Of a DNA stretch of 64,000 nt, positions 16,413 to 25,042 are shown piece by piece. This DNA is from Olavius sp. associated proteobacterium Delta 1 (GTDB lineage Bacteria; Desulfobacterota; Desulfobacteria; Desulfobacterales; JAFDCJ01). Position numbers and translations under genes: made by a program. Every line of letters starts with the position of its first letter. Position 1 is the stretch's first letter. The stretch is from positions 1 to 64,000 of the forward strand of contig CACVKW010000605.1 in NCBI GenBank assembly GCA_902749685.1, written 5' to 3'. The notes under the pieces are model-generated. The model saw only the letters and a list, made by a program, of their open reading frames with translations. It searched no databases and was not told where the DNA came from.

Positions 16413-17302
16413 GTTATTTTTTCCAGCTGGTGATCAGTGGTGTCGTGGTGGGGTCCATTTATGCTCTGTCGGCGCTGGGATTTGTGCTGATCTACAAGTC
16501 GAGCCGCGTGCTGAACATCGCCCATGGACAGATCATCGCCTCCGGAGCGTTTATTACCTATGCGCTGACGGTGTGGCTGGGGATCCACATTGCAGTTTCG
16601 TTTATATTGAGCATGGTCATCACCTTTTTCCTGGCCATGAGTGTCGAGCGGGTGTTTCTGCGCCGGTTGATCGGCGAACCGATCATATCGGTGATCATGG
16701 TGACCATCGGGCTGATGTCGATTATCGACGGCCTGATTTACATGACACCCTTTGGGGCGGAAAATTTCTCGTTTCCTGAATTTCTACCCAAAGAACCGAT
16801 AGCATTCTGGGGCATTTCCATTTCCTGGACCCAAATGGTGGGGGTGATCATCACCTTTATCATGATCGGAGCCTTTACCTGGTTCTTTAAAGCATCTACC
16901 GTGGGCATTTCCATGCGGGCGGTTTCGGACGATCAGTTTGCTTCCATGTCCATCGGCATTTCAGTACCCAAGGTCTTCGGCCTGGCCTGGGCCACTGCGG
17001 GATTGAGTGCGGCTGCGGCCGGGGGCATCATCGGCAATATCACGGGGTTGAATTTCGATGTCCTGCAATCGTTCGGCATCATCGTGTTTCCGGTGGTGAT
17101 TGTGGGCGGGCTGGATTCCATTTTCGGAGCGATAGTGGCGGGCATCATCATGGGGCTGATCCAGCAATTTGCTGCCGGTTACCTGGACGGTCATTGGGGA
17201 CTGAACGGGACGGCGGATGTGCTGCCTTATATTATTCTCCTGATCATCCTGTTGATCAAACCCCATGGTCTTTTTGGGATACACGAAATAGAGCGAGTAT
17301 AG
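16409..17302 (+). CDS. livH: Liv-type ABC transporter permease LivH
   Basis: 297 residues with about eight hydrophobic helices, starting QLVISGVVVGSIYALSALGF, with the conserved LNIAHGQIIASGAFITYAL region and ISMRAVSDDQFASMSIGISV coupling loop, and VVIVGGLDSIFGAIVAGIIM near the end. The start overlaps the synthetase stop by four bases. With LivM it forms the membrane channel. Substrate is not necessarily an amino acid given the neighbouring acyl-CoA synthetases. Confidence 0.94.
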   Translation: MSYFFQLVISGVVVGSIYALSALGFVLIYKSSRVLNIAHGQIIASGAFITYALTVWLGIHIAVSFILSMVITFFLAMSVERVFLRRLIGEPIISVIMVTIGLMSIIDGLIYMTPFGAENFSFPEFLPKEPIAFWGISISWTQMVGVIITFIMIGAFTWFFKASTVGISMRAVSDDQFASMSIGISVPKVFGLAWATAGLSAAAAGGIIGNITGLNFDVLQSFGIIVFPVVIVGGLDSIFGAIVAGIIMGLIQQFAAGYLDGHWGLNGTADVLPYIILLIILLIKPHGLFGIHEIERV

Positions 17303-17305
17303 TTT

Positions 17306-18400
17306 ATGTCTGAAAATCGATGGTTAGCCACGGGTAACTTCTTTACCTCCTACAGGGCCGAGCAGCGCATATTTCTGACGCATGCCGACCGGTTGATTTT
17401 TGTCTGTTTTCTGGTGCTGCTGTTTGTCTGGCCGCTGCTGTTTCAGGTCAGCAACAAATACATGCTGGTTATCGACAGCATTCTCATCGCCATTGTGGCG
17501 GTATATGGCCTGAATCTGCTGACCGGATTTGCCGGGCTGATATCCATCGGCCACGCCGCCTTTGTAGGCATGGGGGCCTACACCCTGGCGTCCTTTGCCC
17601 GGGTTCTAGGTAGCAACCACGTGCTTTTAACGCATTGCTGGCCCCTGATGATCCTGGTATCCGGGTGCGTGGGCGGGATTGTTGGCGCGATAGTGGGGTT
17701 GCCGTCGCTGCGACTGAAGCACCTTTACCTGGTGATCGCCACTCTCTCCTTTCAGATGATTTTTCTGTGGACCATCAACTTCATGCAATTTTTCAACCAG
17801 GGACAGACCATCGCCATTGGCCGGGTTTTCTGGTTTACCGGCAAGGTAGTCCGTAAACAGCACTATTTTTTCTGGTACTATGTCATTCTGTTCTTCGTGG
17901 TGGTACTGGGATTTGCCGTTCGCAACCTGTTGCGCAGCAAGCACGGGCGATGCCTGGTGGCCGTGCGGGACAATGACCGGGCAGCCGATGCCATGGGCAT
18001 GCACCCCGGTTTTACCAAGGTGTACGCCTTTGCGCTGTCGGGCTTTTTCGCAGGCGTAGCCGGGGCACTGCACGCCTACCTGTGGCGGGGTGTGGGCTTC
18101 GAGTCCTTTACGCTGCACCACTCCATTTCCTACCTGGCCATGGCCATCGTGGGCGGCCTGGGTACCCTGGTGGGTTCTTTCCTCGGGCCAGCGGCCATCC
18201 TGATGCTGGAACTGCAGGTGGAAAACGTTGCTGAATTTGTGGGTCACTACTTTACGGCCGTGGGGGATGTGGCCACGGCACTTCGGCCACTGTCCTTTGG
18301 TCTTGTGATCGTTCTGTTTTTGATGTTCGAGCCTCGCGGCATCGCCAACTGGTGGCGGATCATCCGCTCGTATTTCAAGTTATGGCCCTTCCGCTATTGA
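17306..18400 (+). CDS. livM: Liv-type ABC transporter permease LivM
   Basis: 364 residues, polytopic membrane protein. LLTGFAGLISIGHAAFVGMG, the LPSLRLKHLYLVIATLSFQM segment, RCLVAVRDNDRAADAMGMHP coupling loop and YLAMAIVGGLGTLVGSFLGP are characteristic of LivM. It starts 3 bases after livH. The loop at about residues 175-190 (VFWFTGKVVRKQHYFFWYYV) is less standard. Partner of LivH. Confidence 0.94.
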   Translation: MSENRWLATGNFFTSYRAEQRIFLTHADRLIFVCFLVLLFVWPLLFQVSNKYMLVIDSILIAIVAVYGLNLLTGFAGLISIGHAAFVGMGAYTLASFARVLGSNHVLLTHCWPLMILVSGCVGGIVGAIVGLPSLRLKHLYLVIATLSFQMIFLWTINFMQFFNQGQTIAIGRVFWFTGKVVRKQHYFFWYYVILFFVVVLGFAVRNLLRSKHGRCLVAVRDNDRAADAMGMHPGFTKVYAFALSGFFAGVAGALHAYLWRGVGFESFTLHHSISYLAMAIVGGLGTLVGSFLGPAAILMLELQVENVAEFVGHYFTAVGDVATALRPLSFGLVIVLFLMFEPRGIANWWRIIRSYFKLWPFRY

Positions 18401-18485
18401 GGGCCAGGTGGTAAAACAACAAAATCCAGTATTTGACATTCGCTAAGATCGTAAACTGCTAACCAAAACAAAAAAGGAGGAAGAA

Positions 18486-19715
18486 ATGAAAAACAAACAA
18501 GTCACTTTTATGCTGGTTGTACTGTCTTTTGTGTTGGTTTTGGGATTTTCTGTTCAGGCCTTGGCCGGTGAAACCTATAATATCGCTCTGTCCCTGGCGA
18601 TTACCGGGCCTACTTCAGACGTCGGAAGCCCTTATTCAAAGGGTGCCGAGGATTATGTCAAATATGTCAACGATGAAAAACTGCTGGGCGATGACAAGTT
18701 GGTGTGCTTCATCCGCGATGACGGTTACAAGACAGAGGTTACCAAACGGAATTTCGAAGATTTCCTGGATGAGAACATCGTGTTCTATCTGAACTACTCC
18801 ACCGGCAGCACCCTGGCCCTGAGACAGGATTTTGACGAAGAAAAAATTCCGGTCCTGCCCGCATCCTTTCATGCCGGGAACCTGGTCGATTCAAATTACA
18901 TCTTTTTGCCGATTTCCTCCTATTCCAGCCAGGCCGTGGGGCTGGCTGAATATGTGGCGGCCAATCACAAGGGCAGTGGCAAACCCAAAATCGCCCTGTT
19001 CCTGCATCCGTCGGCCTTCGGGCGTGCACCGCGCGATGATGTCAAAAAAGCGATTGCCGCCGGCCTCGGCGTGGAACTCGTGGAAGTGGTGGAGCACGGC
19101 AAGGACCTGGACAACACAGCCATGCTGAAACGACTGAAAAGCAAAGGTGTGCAGTACGTAATCAGTCAAACCGTTCAACCGCCGGTGGCCACCATGCTCA
19201 AAGGGGCCCAGAGCCTGGGGATGATCGCCGCGACATACGGTGAGGCCGGTAAAATAACCTTCCTGGGCTGTCATTATGCCGGCGGGCCGGACCTGATTGG
19301 CCTGGCCGGCTCGGCGGCTGAAAACTACTACTGGACCACGTCCTACAAATTGATGACCGCCAAGGGGCCGGGAACGGATGCGCAGCTGGCCCTGGCCAAG
19401 CGCTACGGTCGCGACGTGAAAGTGGCCAATTCGCAGAACTACACCAACGGCATCATGGTCGTTCAGGTTGCCGTCGAGGCGATGCGCCGGGCAAAGACCA
19501 AGGGTATAAAAGTTAACCGGGCGAATCTGTATAAAGAAATGTTGGCCATGAACGGCTACAACGCCTATTACCCGTTGACCACCGTCGGTCCGGTCACCTT
19601 TTCGAAAACCGACCGGGAAGGCGTGGACACCCTGCAGCTGTATGTGGCCAAGGACGGTGTATTCCACGAGCTCGGTTTGCCGTTCGCCTCGGAATATGTC
19701 AAGAAGATCAAATAA
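18486..19715 (+). CDS. Liv-type ABC transporter substrate-binding protein
   Basis: A very good AAAGGAGGAAG site precedes ATG 18486. Signal peptide about residues 1-28 (hydrophobic FMLVVLSFVLVLGFSVQALA). Mature start ETYNIALSLAITGPTSDVGS matches periplasmic binding protein type I of the LivK class, 409 residues in all. There is no lipobox, so it is soluble. The length and the missing amino-acid-binding signature suggest an organic-acid or aromatic ligand as in other Liv-like systems of anaerobic degraders; this is inference from the synthetase-containing operon. Confidence 0.92.
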   Translation: MKNKQVTFMLVVLSFVLVLGFSVQALAGETYNIALSLAITGPTSDVGSPYSKGAEDYVKYVNDEKLLGDDKLVCFIRDDGYKTEVTKRNFEDFLDENIVFYLNYSTGSTLALRQDFDEEKIPVLPASFHAGNLVDSNYIFLPISSYSSQAVGLAEYVAANHKGSGKPKIALFLHPSAFGRAPRDDVKKAIAAGLGVELVEVVEHGKDLDNTAMLKRLKSKGVQYVISQTVQPPVATMLKGAQSLGMIAATYGEAGKITFLGCHYAGGPDLIGLAGSAAENYYWTTSYKLMTAKGPGTDAQLALAKRYGRDVKVANSQNYTNGIMVVQVAVEAMRRAKTKGIKVNRANLYKEMLAMNGYNAYYPLTTVGPVTFSKTDREGVDTLQLYVAKDGVFHELGLPFASEYVKKIK

Positions 19716-19808
19716 TAGCATCGTTGCACGATGATGTGAAACGCGGCTACGCCGCTTTTAAAAAGGGAGGGTTGCTTGGTGCAGCCCTCCCATTCAGAAG
19801 CAAGAAAA

Positions 19809-20630
19809 ATGGCTATGCAAACATCCAATGGCAATCTTCTCGATGTCAACAACATCGAAGTCGTCTACAACGACATCGTTCAGGTTCTGCGCGGCGTCAG
19901 CCTGAGCGTGGCCGAAGGCAGTATCGTTTCCCTGCTGGGGACCAATGGGGCCGGCAAGACGACCACCCTGCGGGCCATCAGCGGTTTGCTCAAGCCTGAA
20001 AACGGCTTTATCAAGGATGGATATGTCAAATTCGAGGGAAACGACATCACCAACGTCCTGGGCACGCATGTCGTAAAGTTGGGCGCGGTCATGGTGCCGG
20101 AAGGGCGTCGGGTATTCAAGCACCTCACCGTGGATGAGAACATCCGCGTGGGATCCATCACCCGCCGGGATGGCACTCAGGCTGTTCGCAAGGACCAGGA
20201 TCTCATGTACGATCACTTCCCACGCCTGGCCCGGGTCACCAACCGGTTGGCAGGCTACTGCTCCGGGGGCGAGCAGCAGATGATCGCCATTGCCCGGGCA
20301 TTGATGTCTTCTCCCAAAATGTTGATGCTGGACGAACCCTCCCTGGGATTGGCCCCGCTGCTGGTCAAAGAAATTTTCGAAAACATAACAATCATCAACC
20401 AGGAGATGGACACGACCTTGCTGATCGTGGAGCAAAATGCAAAAATCGCGCTGGAAATTTCGAACTATGCCTATATCATGGAGACCGGGAAAATCGTCCT
20501 TGAGGGCCCTTCTAAAGAATTGAAAAACAACCCGGATGTCAAAGAATTTTATATGGGGGTCACCCAGGGTGGCGGGCGAAAATCATTCAAAGAAGTCAAA
20601 TCCTATAAGCGCCGTAAACGCTGGATGTAG
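19809..20630 (+). CDS. livF: Liv-type ABC transporter ATP-binding protein LivF
   Basis: The start at MAMQTSNGNLLDVNNIEVVY is preferred over an upstream in-frame codon at 19776. Walker A LGTNGAGKTTTLRAISG, LivF-type VMVPEGRRVFKHLTVDENIR, signature YCSGGEQQMIAIARALMSSP, Walker B MLMLDEPSLGLAP, switch region LIVEQNAKIALEIS. 273 residues, with a basic tail (KEVKSYKRRKRW) longer than usual LivF. It completes the importer. Confidence 0.93.
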   Translation: MAMQTSNGNLLDVNNIEVVYNDIVQVLRGVSLSVAEGSIVSLLGTNGAGKTTTLRAISGLLKPENGFIKDGYVKFEGNDITNVLGTHVVKLGAVMVPEGRRVFKHLTVDENIRVGSITRRDGTQAVRKDQDLMYDHFPRLARVTNRLAGYCSGGEQQMIAIARALMSSPKMLMLDEPSLGLAPLLVKEIFENITIINQEMDTTLLIVEQNAKIALEISNYAYIMETGKIVLEGPSKELKNNPDVKEFYMGVTQGGGRKSFKEVKSYKRRKRWM

Positions 20631-20649
20631 CGTTCCGCTTGAATAAAAA

Positions 20650-20760
20650 GATTAAGTTATTCGTTATCAGTTATTGGTTATTGGTCAGTTGAATCATTAA
20701 AGCAGCCAAATTCGGTTTTCGATTTTAGATCTAATGACAAATAACTAATAATAATTAACA
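20650..20760. repeat. composite element with GTTATTnGTTAT arms
   Basis: Left: TTAAGTTATTCGTTATCAG then TTATTGGTTATTGGTCAG. Right: CTAATGACAAATAACTAATAATAATTAAC, the inverted word. The core 20690-20730 lacks the GGTATTCTATC block. Between livF and the stress-protein gene. Confidence 0.5.
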
Positions 20761-20792
20761 TCTTTTTGGCGTCCGCGGGAAAGGAATTTACG

Positions 20793-21185
20793 ATGAAATT
20801 ATTAGTGGCATACAACGGGACCAAAGAGTCGGAAGCCGTGCTGGAACTCGCCAAAAGTCATTCTAAAATATTCGGGGCCAAACTGGTTGTCATATCATCC
20901 AGTGAAGGTGGAAAAGGGGAGAAACTCGAAGACATCAACAAAATCAAACGCGATCTTGAAAACATACAGGAAGAATTATCAAAAAACGGTATTGAATGCG
21001 AAGTGGAGCAGCTTGCCCGGGGCCTTACGCCGGGAGAAGATATTGTGCTTTATGCTGAAGAAAATGACATCGATCAGATTTATGTCGGGATCCGCAAAAA
21101 ATCAAGAACCAGCAAATTAATCCTTGGCTCCACCGCACAATTCATCATCCTGAAGGCAAAATGCCCGGTTACTTCAGTCAAATAA
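20793..21185 (+). CDS. universal stress protein (UspA family)
   Basis: The start at 20793 follows AAAGGAATT. 130 residues: MKLLVAYNGTKESEAVLELA N-terminus, and the nucleotide-binding motif G-2x-G-9x-G(S/T)-like in GIRKKSRTSKLILGSTAQFI. Such single-domain Usp proteins bind ATP or AMP and respond to energy or redox stress. It lies between the Liv operon and a second acyl-CoA synthetase in the same direction, and may be cotranscribed with either. Confidence 0.88.
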   Translation: MKLLVAYNGTKESEAVLELAKSHSKIFGAKLVVISSSEGGKGEKLEDINKIKRDLENIQEELSKNGIECEVEQLARGLTPGEDIVLYAEENDIDQIYVGIRKKSRTSKLILGSTAQFIILKAKCPVTSVK

Positions 21186-21344
21186 CCTCCTGAATTATAC
21201 ATGAAATTTATTGAGAATATGAAAACCTCCGACTTGTTCGCCGGGAGAGCTTGTCCGCCTCAGGAGGGCTCATGCAGAATCCAGAAACTAGCTAAAATGA
21301 GCGTTTAAATTTAAAATTCGGAACCAATCAATCAGGAATGCACA

Positions 21345-22871
21345 ATGGGACTTCATGACTACACGTTTTATGATCTAATTTGTCGGAATGCGGTGAGTTA
21401 TAACAATATGTCGGCATGGTTTGAGGTTGACGATCAACGCACCCTGACATTTGCCGAGTATAAGCTAAAAGTGGACCAACTGGCCTGTGGATTGCAAAAA
21501 GCCGGAATTAGCAAGGGCGATCGTATCGGGATTATCGGTAAGAACAGCCTGGAATATTTTTTACTTTACGGTGCCGCTGGCGCCCTGGGGGCCATTGTGC
21601 TGCCCATCAACTGGCGCCTTTCGGCTGAAGAAACGGTGTTTAACTTGGCCGATTGTAATCCCGCACTCCTTTTCGTTGATCCTGATTACCAGGAGATGAT
21701 CTCCGACGCTAAAGACCTGCTTAAAACTGTTAAAGAATTTTATAACCTCAAGCCACCGGGCGGTAATTTTTCCGATTTTGAGGCACTGCTTGATAATGAG
21801 GGTGAGTTTTCGGCGCCGGATGTGGCCACTGAGGACGGCCTGGTCATTATTCATACAGCGGCGGTGGCCGGAAGACCCCGGGGGGCGCTGTTGAGTCACG
21901 GGAATTTGATCAGCGCCAATATCCACATCAATCTTCTGCTGAACCTGTCGGCCTATGATGTTCACCTGAATATATTGCCGCTTTTTCATGTCGGCGGTCT
22001 TTTTATGGCGACCGCCGGATTTCACGCCGGAGCGTTGAATCTTAACATGAGCAAATTCGATGCCGGCCAGGCTGTCGACCTGATTGCCGATAAAAAAGTT
22101 ACCTTTATGTTTGATTTTGCACCGATTTTGTCTTCCATTCTTGAAGAACATGAAAAATCCGGCAAAGACATTAAAACTTTACAGCATGTGCCCGGACTGG
22201 AGGCACCGGCCGTAATTGAAAAATACCAGGAATTGACCGGCGGTACCTTCTATTGTATGTACGGCCAGACTGAAACATCGGCTATTGCCACCATGGCTGC
22301 CTACTCGGATAAACCGGGATCGGCCGGACGTACCATCCAACTGGCCGATGTGCGCCTGGTCGACGACAATGATCAACCGGTGCCGGCCGGAGAAACCGGT
22401 GAAATTGCCGTCAAAGGCCCCATGGTGTTTAAAGGCTACTGGAATTTGCCGGAAGATACCGATCAGGCCTTTCACGGCGGCTGGCACCACACGGGTGATC
22501 TGGGGCGCTTTGATGAAGACGGTTTCCTCTGGTATGAAGGTCGTAAAGCCGAAAAAGAACTGATCAAACCCGGCGGAGAAAATGTTTACCCGGCTGAGGT
22601 TGAAAAAGCAATTCTCGAGCATGCCGCTGTTGAAAATACTGTCGTTTTCGGGGTGCCGGACCCCAAGTGGAAAGAAGGCATCAAGGCGGTCTGCCAGCTA
22701 AAAACCGGCCAGACGGTCGAAGCGCGGGAGTTGATTAAATTTGTCGGCAGCCGCATCGCCTCCTTCAAAAAACCCCAATATGTCCAATTTGTCGCCGAGC
22801 TTCCCCTGCTAAAAGAAGGTGGGCCGGACAGGGCCAGGGTCAAGAAGCTATATGGAGGGGAGCAGAAATAG
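21345..22871 (+). CDS. AMP-dependent synthetase family protein with atypical ATP loop
   Basis: 508 residues of the acyl-CoA synthetase fold: QLACGLQKAGISKGDRIGII, YGQTETSAIATMAAYSDKPG, GDLGRFDEDGFLWYEGRKAE, then KPGGENVYPAEVEKAILEHA. The usual TSGTTGxPKG loop is replaced by HTAAVAGRPRGALLSH, and the C-terminal catalytic-Lys segment (usually PxTxxGKIxR) reads LPLLKEGGPDRARVKK, so neither signature is canonical. It could be an active variant subfamily or a divergent ligase of different chemistry. Start supported by AGGAATG 6 bases upstream. Follows the Liv-type operon. Confidence 0.85.
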   Translation: MGLHDYTFYDLICRNAVSYNNMSAWFEVDDQRTLTFAEYKLKVDQLACGLQKAGISKGDRIGIIGKNSLEYFLLYGAAGALGAIVLPINWRLSAEETVFNLADCNPALLFVDPDYQEMISDAKDLLKTVKEFYNLKPPGGNFSDFEALLDNEGEFSAPDVATEDGLVIIHTAAVAGRPRGALLSHGNLISANIHINLLLNLSAYDVHLNILPLFHVGGLFMATAGFHAGALNLNMSKFDAGQAVDLIADKKVTFMFDFAPILSSILEEHEKSGKDIKTLQHVPGLEAPAVIEKYQELTGGTFYCMYGQTETSAIATMAAYSDKPGSAGRTIQLADVRLVDDNDQPVPAGETGEIAVKGPMVFKGYWNLPEDTDQAFHGGWHHTGDLGRFDEDGFLWYEGRKAEKELIKPGGENVYPAEVEKAILEHAAVENTVVFGVPDPKWKEGIKAVCQLKTGQTVEARELIKFVGSRIASFKKPQYVQFVAELPLLKEGGPDRARVKKLYGGEQK

Positions 22872-23215
22872 CGGGTTGCGGGGTGCGAGTTGCGAGTTGC
22901 GGGGTGCGAGTTGCGGGGTGCGAGTTGCGAGTTACGGGGTGCGGGTTACTTGATGCCGGATGCCGGATGCTGGATGCCGGATGCTGGATACTGGATGCTG
23001 GATGCTGGATGCTGGATACTGGATGCTGGATGCTGGATGCTGGATGCTGGATGCCGGATGCTGGATGCCGGATGCTGGATACTGGATACTGGATGCTGGA
23101 TGCTGGATGCCGGATGCTGGATGCTGGATGCTGGATGCTGGATGCTGGATGCTGGATACTGGATGCTGGATGCTGGATGCTGGATGCTGGATGCTGGATG
23201 CAAGATGCTGGGTAT
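22871..23215. repeat. long tandem word array GGATGCTGGATGCTGGATaC
   Basis: Starting at the end of the synthetase gene, GGGTTGCGGGGTGCGAGTTGC words (22871-22950) change into about 25 copies of a 9-10 base word GGATGCT/GGATGCC/GGATACT (22954-23200). Copies differ by single transitions and there are no unique spacers. All three forward frames and at least one reverse frame stay open across it, giving low-complexity cysteine-rich translations that should not be annotated as genes. Confidence 0.9.
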
Positions 23216-23265
23216 GAGTGTGGCAGGGTTAAAGGATAAGGTTTTAGGCGAAAATGGAAAACATC

Positions 23266-23308
23266 ATTTACCTTGCGTCGTGAGCCTTGTGCCTTGCGCC
23301 TGCTTTTA
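23266..23308. repeat. CCTTGYGYC word array
   Basis: ACCTTGCGTCGTGAGCC, TTGTGCCTTGCGCC: short repeats of CCTTGYG, complementary in style to the GGCGCAAGGC words at 25707. Between the long array and the second binding protein gene. Confidence 0.5.
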
Positions 23309-23373
23309 GATACCCTAATTGACTACTTTTCTCCTTCAAAGATAAACTGAGTCTTCCTCATTATACTACTCAA

Positions 23374-24606
23374 ATGAACTCGAATTTAATCATTGTATTT
23401 CTGGCAACGTTAATAATCATTACCGTTTCTGGTGCAGCCGGCGCCGAGACTATCAGAATCGGTGCGTTTAATGATTTGAGCGCAGCGACTGCCGATGTCG
23501 GCAAGGACTATGCCATGGGAATTGCGGAAGCCATTCGCTATGTCAATGATGAGGGAGGCGTTAACGGCAAGCAGATCAAACTGTATCAGTATGATTATGG
23601 CTACCGGATTCCTGAAGTTCATGCCAAGTACAAGCATTTTAAGAGGCTCGGTGTTGCAGCTGTACTTGGCTGGCATATCGTCGACACGAAAGCGCTGTCC
23701 GCTATAGTCGCCACAGATAAGATGCCCTATTTGACTGCATTCTATTCTGCTGATCTGACCAATCCGAAAAAATCACCTTTTAATCTATTTGCCGCCACCG
23801 ATGATTCCTCCAATGCCAGAGCGGCGCTCACCGCCTGGTTTGATGAGAAATGGCCCCAAAAAGAGGACTACGGCACCCGTAAACCGCGGGTACAATTTGC
23901 CTACATGTTTGCCTCGGCCAACTTGAGGGCACCCCTAAAAGCGATTAAAGACCAGGCCGAGCTATTCGGCTTTAGTGTCGGTCCGGATCAGGACCTCTCT
24001 ATATTTGCCACTGACGCCCGCAGCCAGGTTCAGGCGATGAAAAGCTTCAAGCCGGATTTCGTATGGCACGGAAATACATCGCTGTCCGTGATCGCAACCT
24101 TACGGGAGGTCTTTGTCTCAGGTTTAGAGGCCGATCACATTGTTAATAGCTGGGCATTTGATGAGAATTTGATCAAGCTGGCCGGCAAAGCAGCTGAAGG
24201 GGTTATGGGTGCCAGTGGCTGCGCTTTTTACGGCGAAGACGTCCCTTTGATGGATACAATTATGATGTACGCAACGAAATACAATCCCGGGGTGCCCGCT
24301 GAAAAACGTTCAGTGCGCACCACACAGGCCTGGGCCAATGTGCTGGCCCTGCGGGAAGCCCTGAAACGGGCTGATGCGGCCGGAGAATTATCCGGTGAAA
24401 ATATAATGAAAAAGGGATTTGAGACATTCGATGGCGTCGACATCGGCCTGCGCGCATCGCCATTAACCTATAATTCCACCGACCACCGGGCCTCAGGAGA
24501 GGTGAATATATACCAAATCAAGAACCAAAAATTTGTATTCATGACCAAAATTGATCTGAAAGGCCGCTGGCCGGTTAAGTGGGCTAAAGAGTGGTTTGGA
24601 TGGTAA
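23374..24606 (+). CDS. second Liv-type ABC substrate-binding protein
   Basis: 410 residues with signal peptide (NLIIVFLATLIIITVSGAAG, AEA-type end) and periplasmic binding protein type I domain: TIRIGAFNDLSAATADVGKD, YVNDEGGVNGKQIKLYQYDY, AVLGWHIVDTKALSAIVATD. It lies downstream of the Liv operon and second synthetase, with its own gap and repeats, so it is probably an alternative receptor for the same LivHMGF membrane complex. No nearby second permease set. Ligand unknown. No convincing ribosome site; the start is chosen for the signal peptide. Confidence 0.88.
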   Translation: MNSNLIIVFLATLIIITVSGAAGAETIRIGAFNDLSAATADVGKDYAMGIAEAIRYVNDEGGVNGKQIKLYQYDYGYRIPEVHAKYKHFKRLGVAAVLGWHIVDTKALSAIVATDKMPYLTAFYSADLTNPKKSPFNLFAATDDSSNARAALTAWFDEKWPQKEDYGTRKPRVQFAYMFASANLRAPLKAIKDQAELFGFSVGPDQDLSIFATDARSQVQAMKSFKPDFVWHGNTSLSVIATLREVFVSGLEADHIVNSWAFDENLIKLAGKAAEGVMGASGCAFYGEDVPLMDTIMMYATKYNPGVPAEKRSVRTTQAWANVLALREALKRADAAGELSGENIMKKGFETFDGVDIGLRASPLTYNSTDHRASGEVNIYQIKNQKFVFMTKIDLKGRWPVKWAKEWFGW

Positions 24607-24608
24607 TT

Positions 24609-25016
24609 GTTGGAATGAATATTGAAGATTGAATATTTATTGTATTCTATCTATTTTAATTAAACTGAGGGCTTGGGGAGTTTTTCAAAGCCAACCCGCT
24701 ACGTGGCTAATCGCCACCAAAACCGCATGAAATCGGCCATAAGGATTCGTAATGAATGAACAGCAAAGAACATGATAATAAGATATTGTGCTCGATGCTG
24801 GGATTTATTGTTAATCGGAAGCCGTTGGGCCAAAGCTGTTCATTCAAAACGATCCCTAATGGTCTCAGACAGCATCCGATTTCGATGGCGATCATCCACT
24901 CCGCCACTATCAATGCCTTACGCGGTATACTCCCCGACCCCTCAATTAAACTATGGTCATATATATAGAAAGGGCTAAAAACGACAGGATACCACAAATC
25001 TTCAATATTCAATGGG
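24609..25016. repeat. composite element with ATTGAAG arms around a 340-bp interior
   Basis: Left arm GAATGAATATTGAAGATTGAAT then TGTATTCTATC (24641-24651). Right side GACAGGATACC (24983-24993), a variant of the inverted core block, then AAATCTTCAATATTCAAT. The interior (about 24660-24980) is longer than in other copies and has no gene I can support; short frames at 24756-24978 lack ribosome sites and family features. This looks like an element split by extra DNA. Confidence 0.5.
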
Positions 25017-25042
25017 CAGATTATTCCCACAAAGGTTTAATT

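Noticed and set aside
22954-23200. CRISPR array
   Set aside because: The words are 9-10 bases with no unique spacers of constant length and no cas genes nearby.
22883-23309. Cys- and Asp-rich open frames across the long array
   Set aside because: They arise from the repeat in all frames and lack ribosome sites and any family pattern.
24756-24978. Two 68-70-residue plus-strand frames inside the 24.6-25.0 kb gap
   Set aside because: No ribosome site, composition unlike neighbours, and both overlap the repeat interior.
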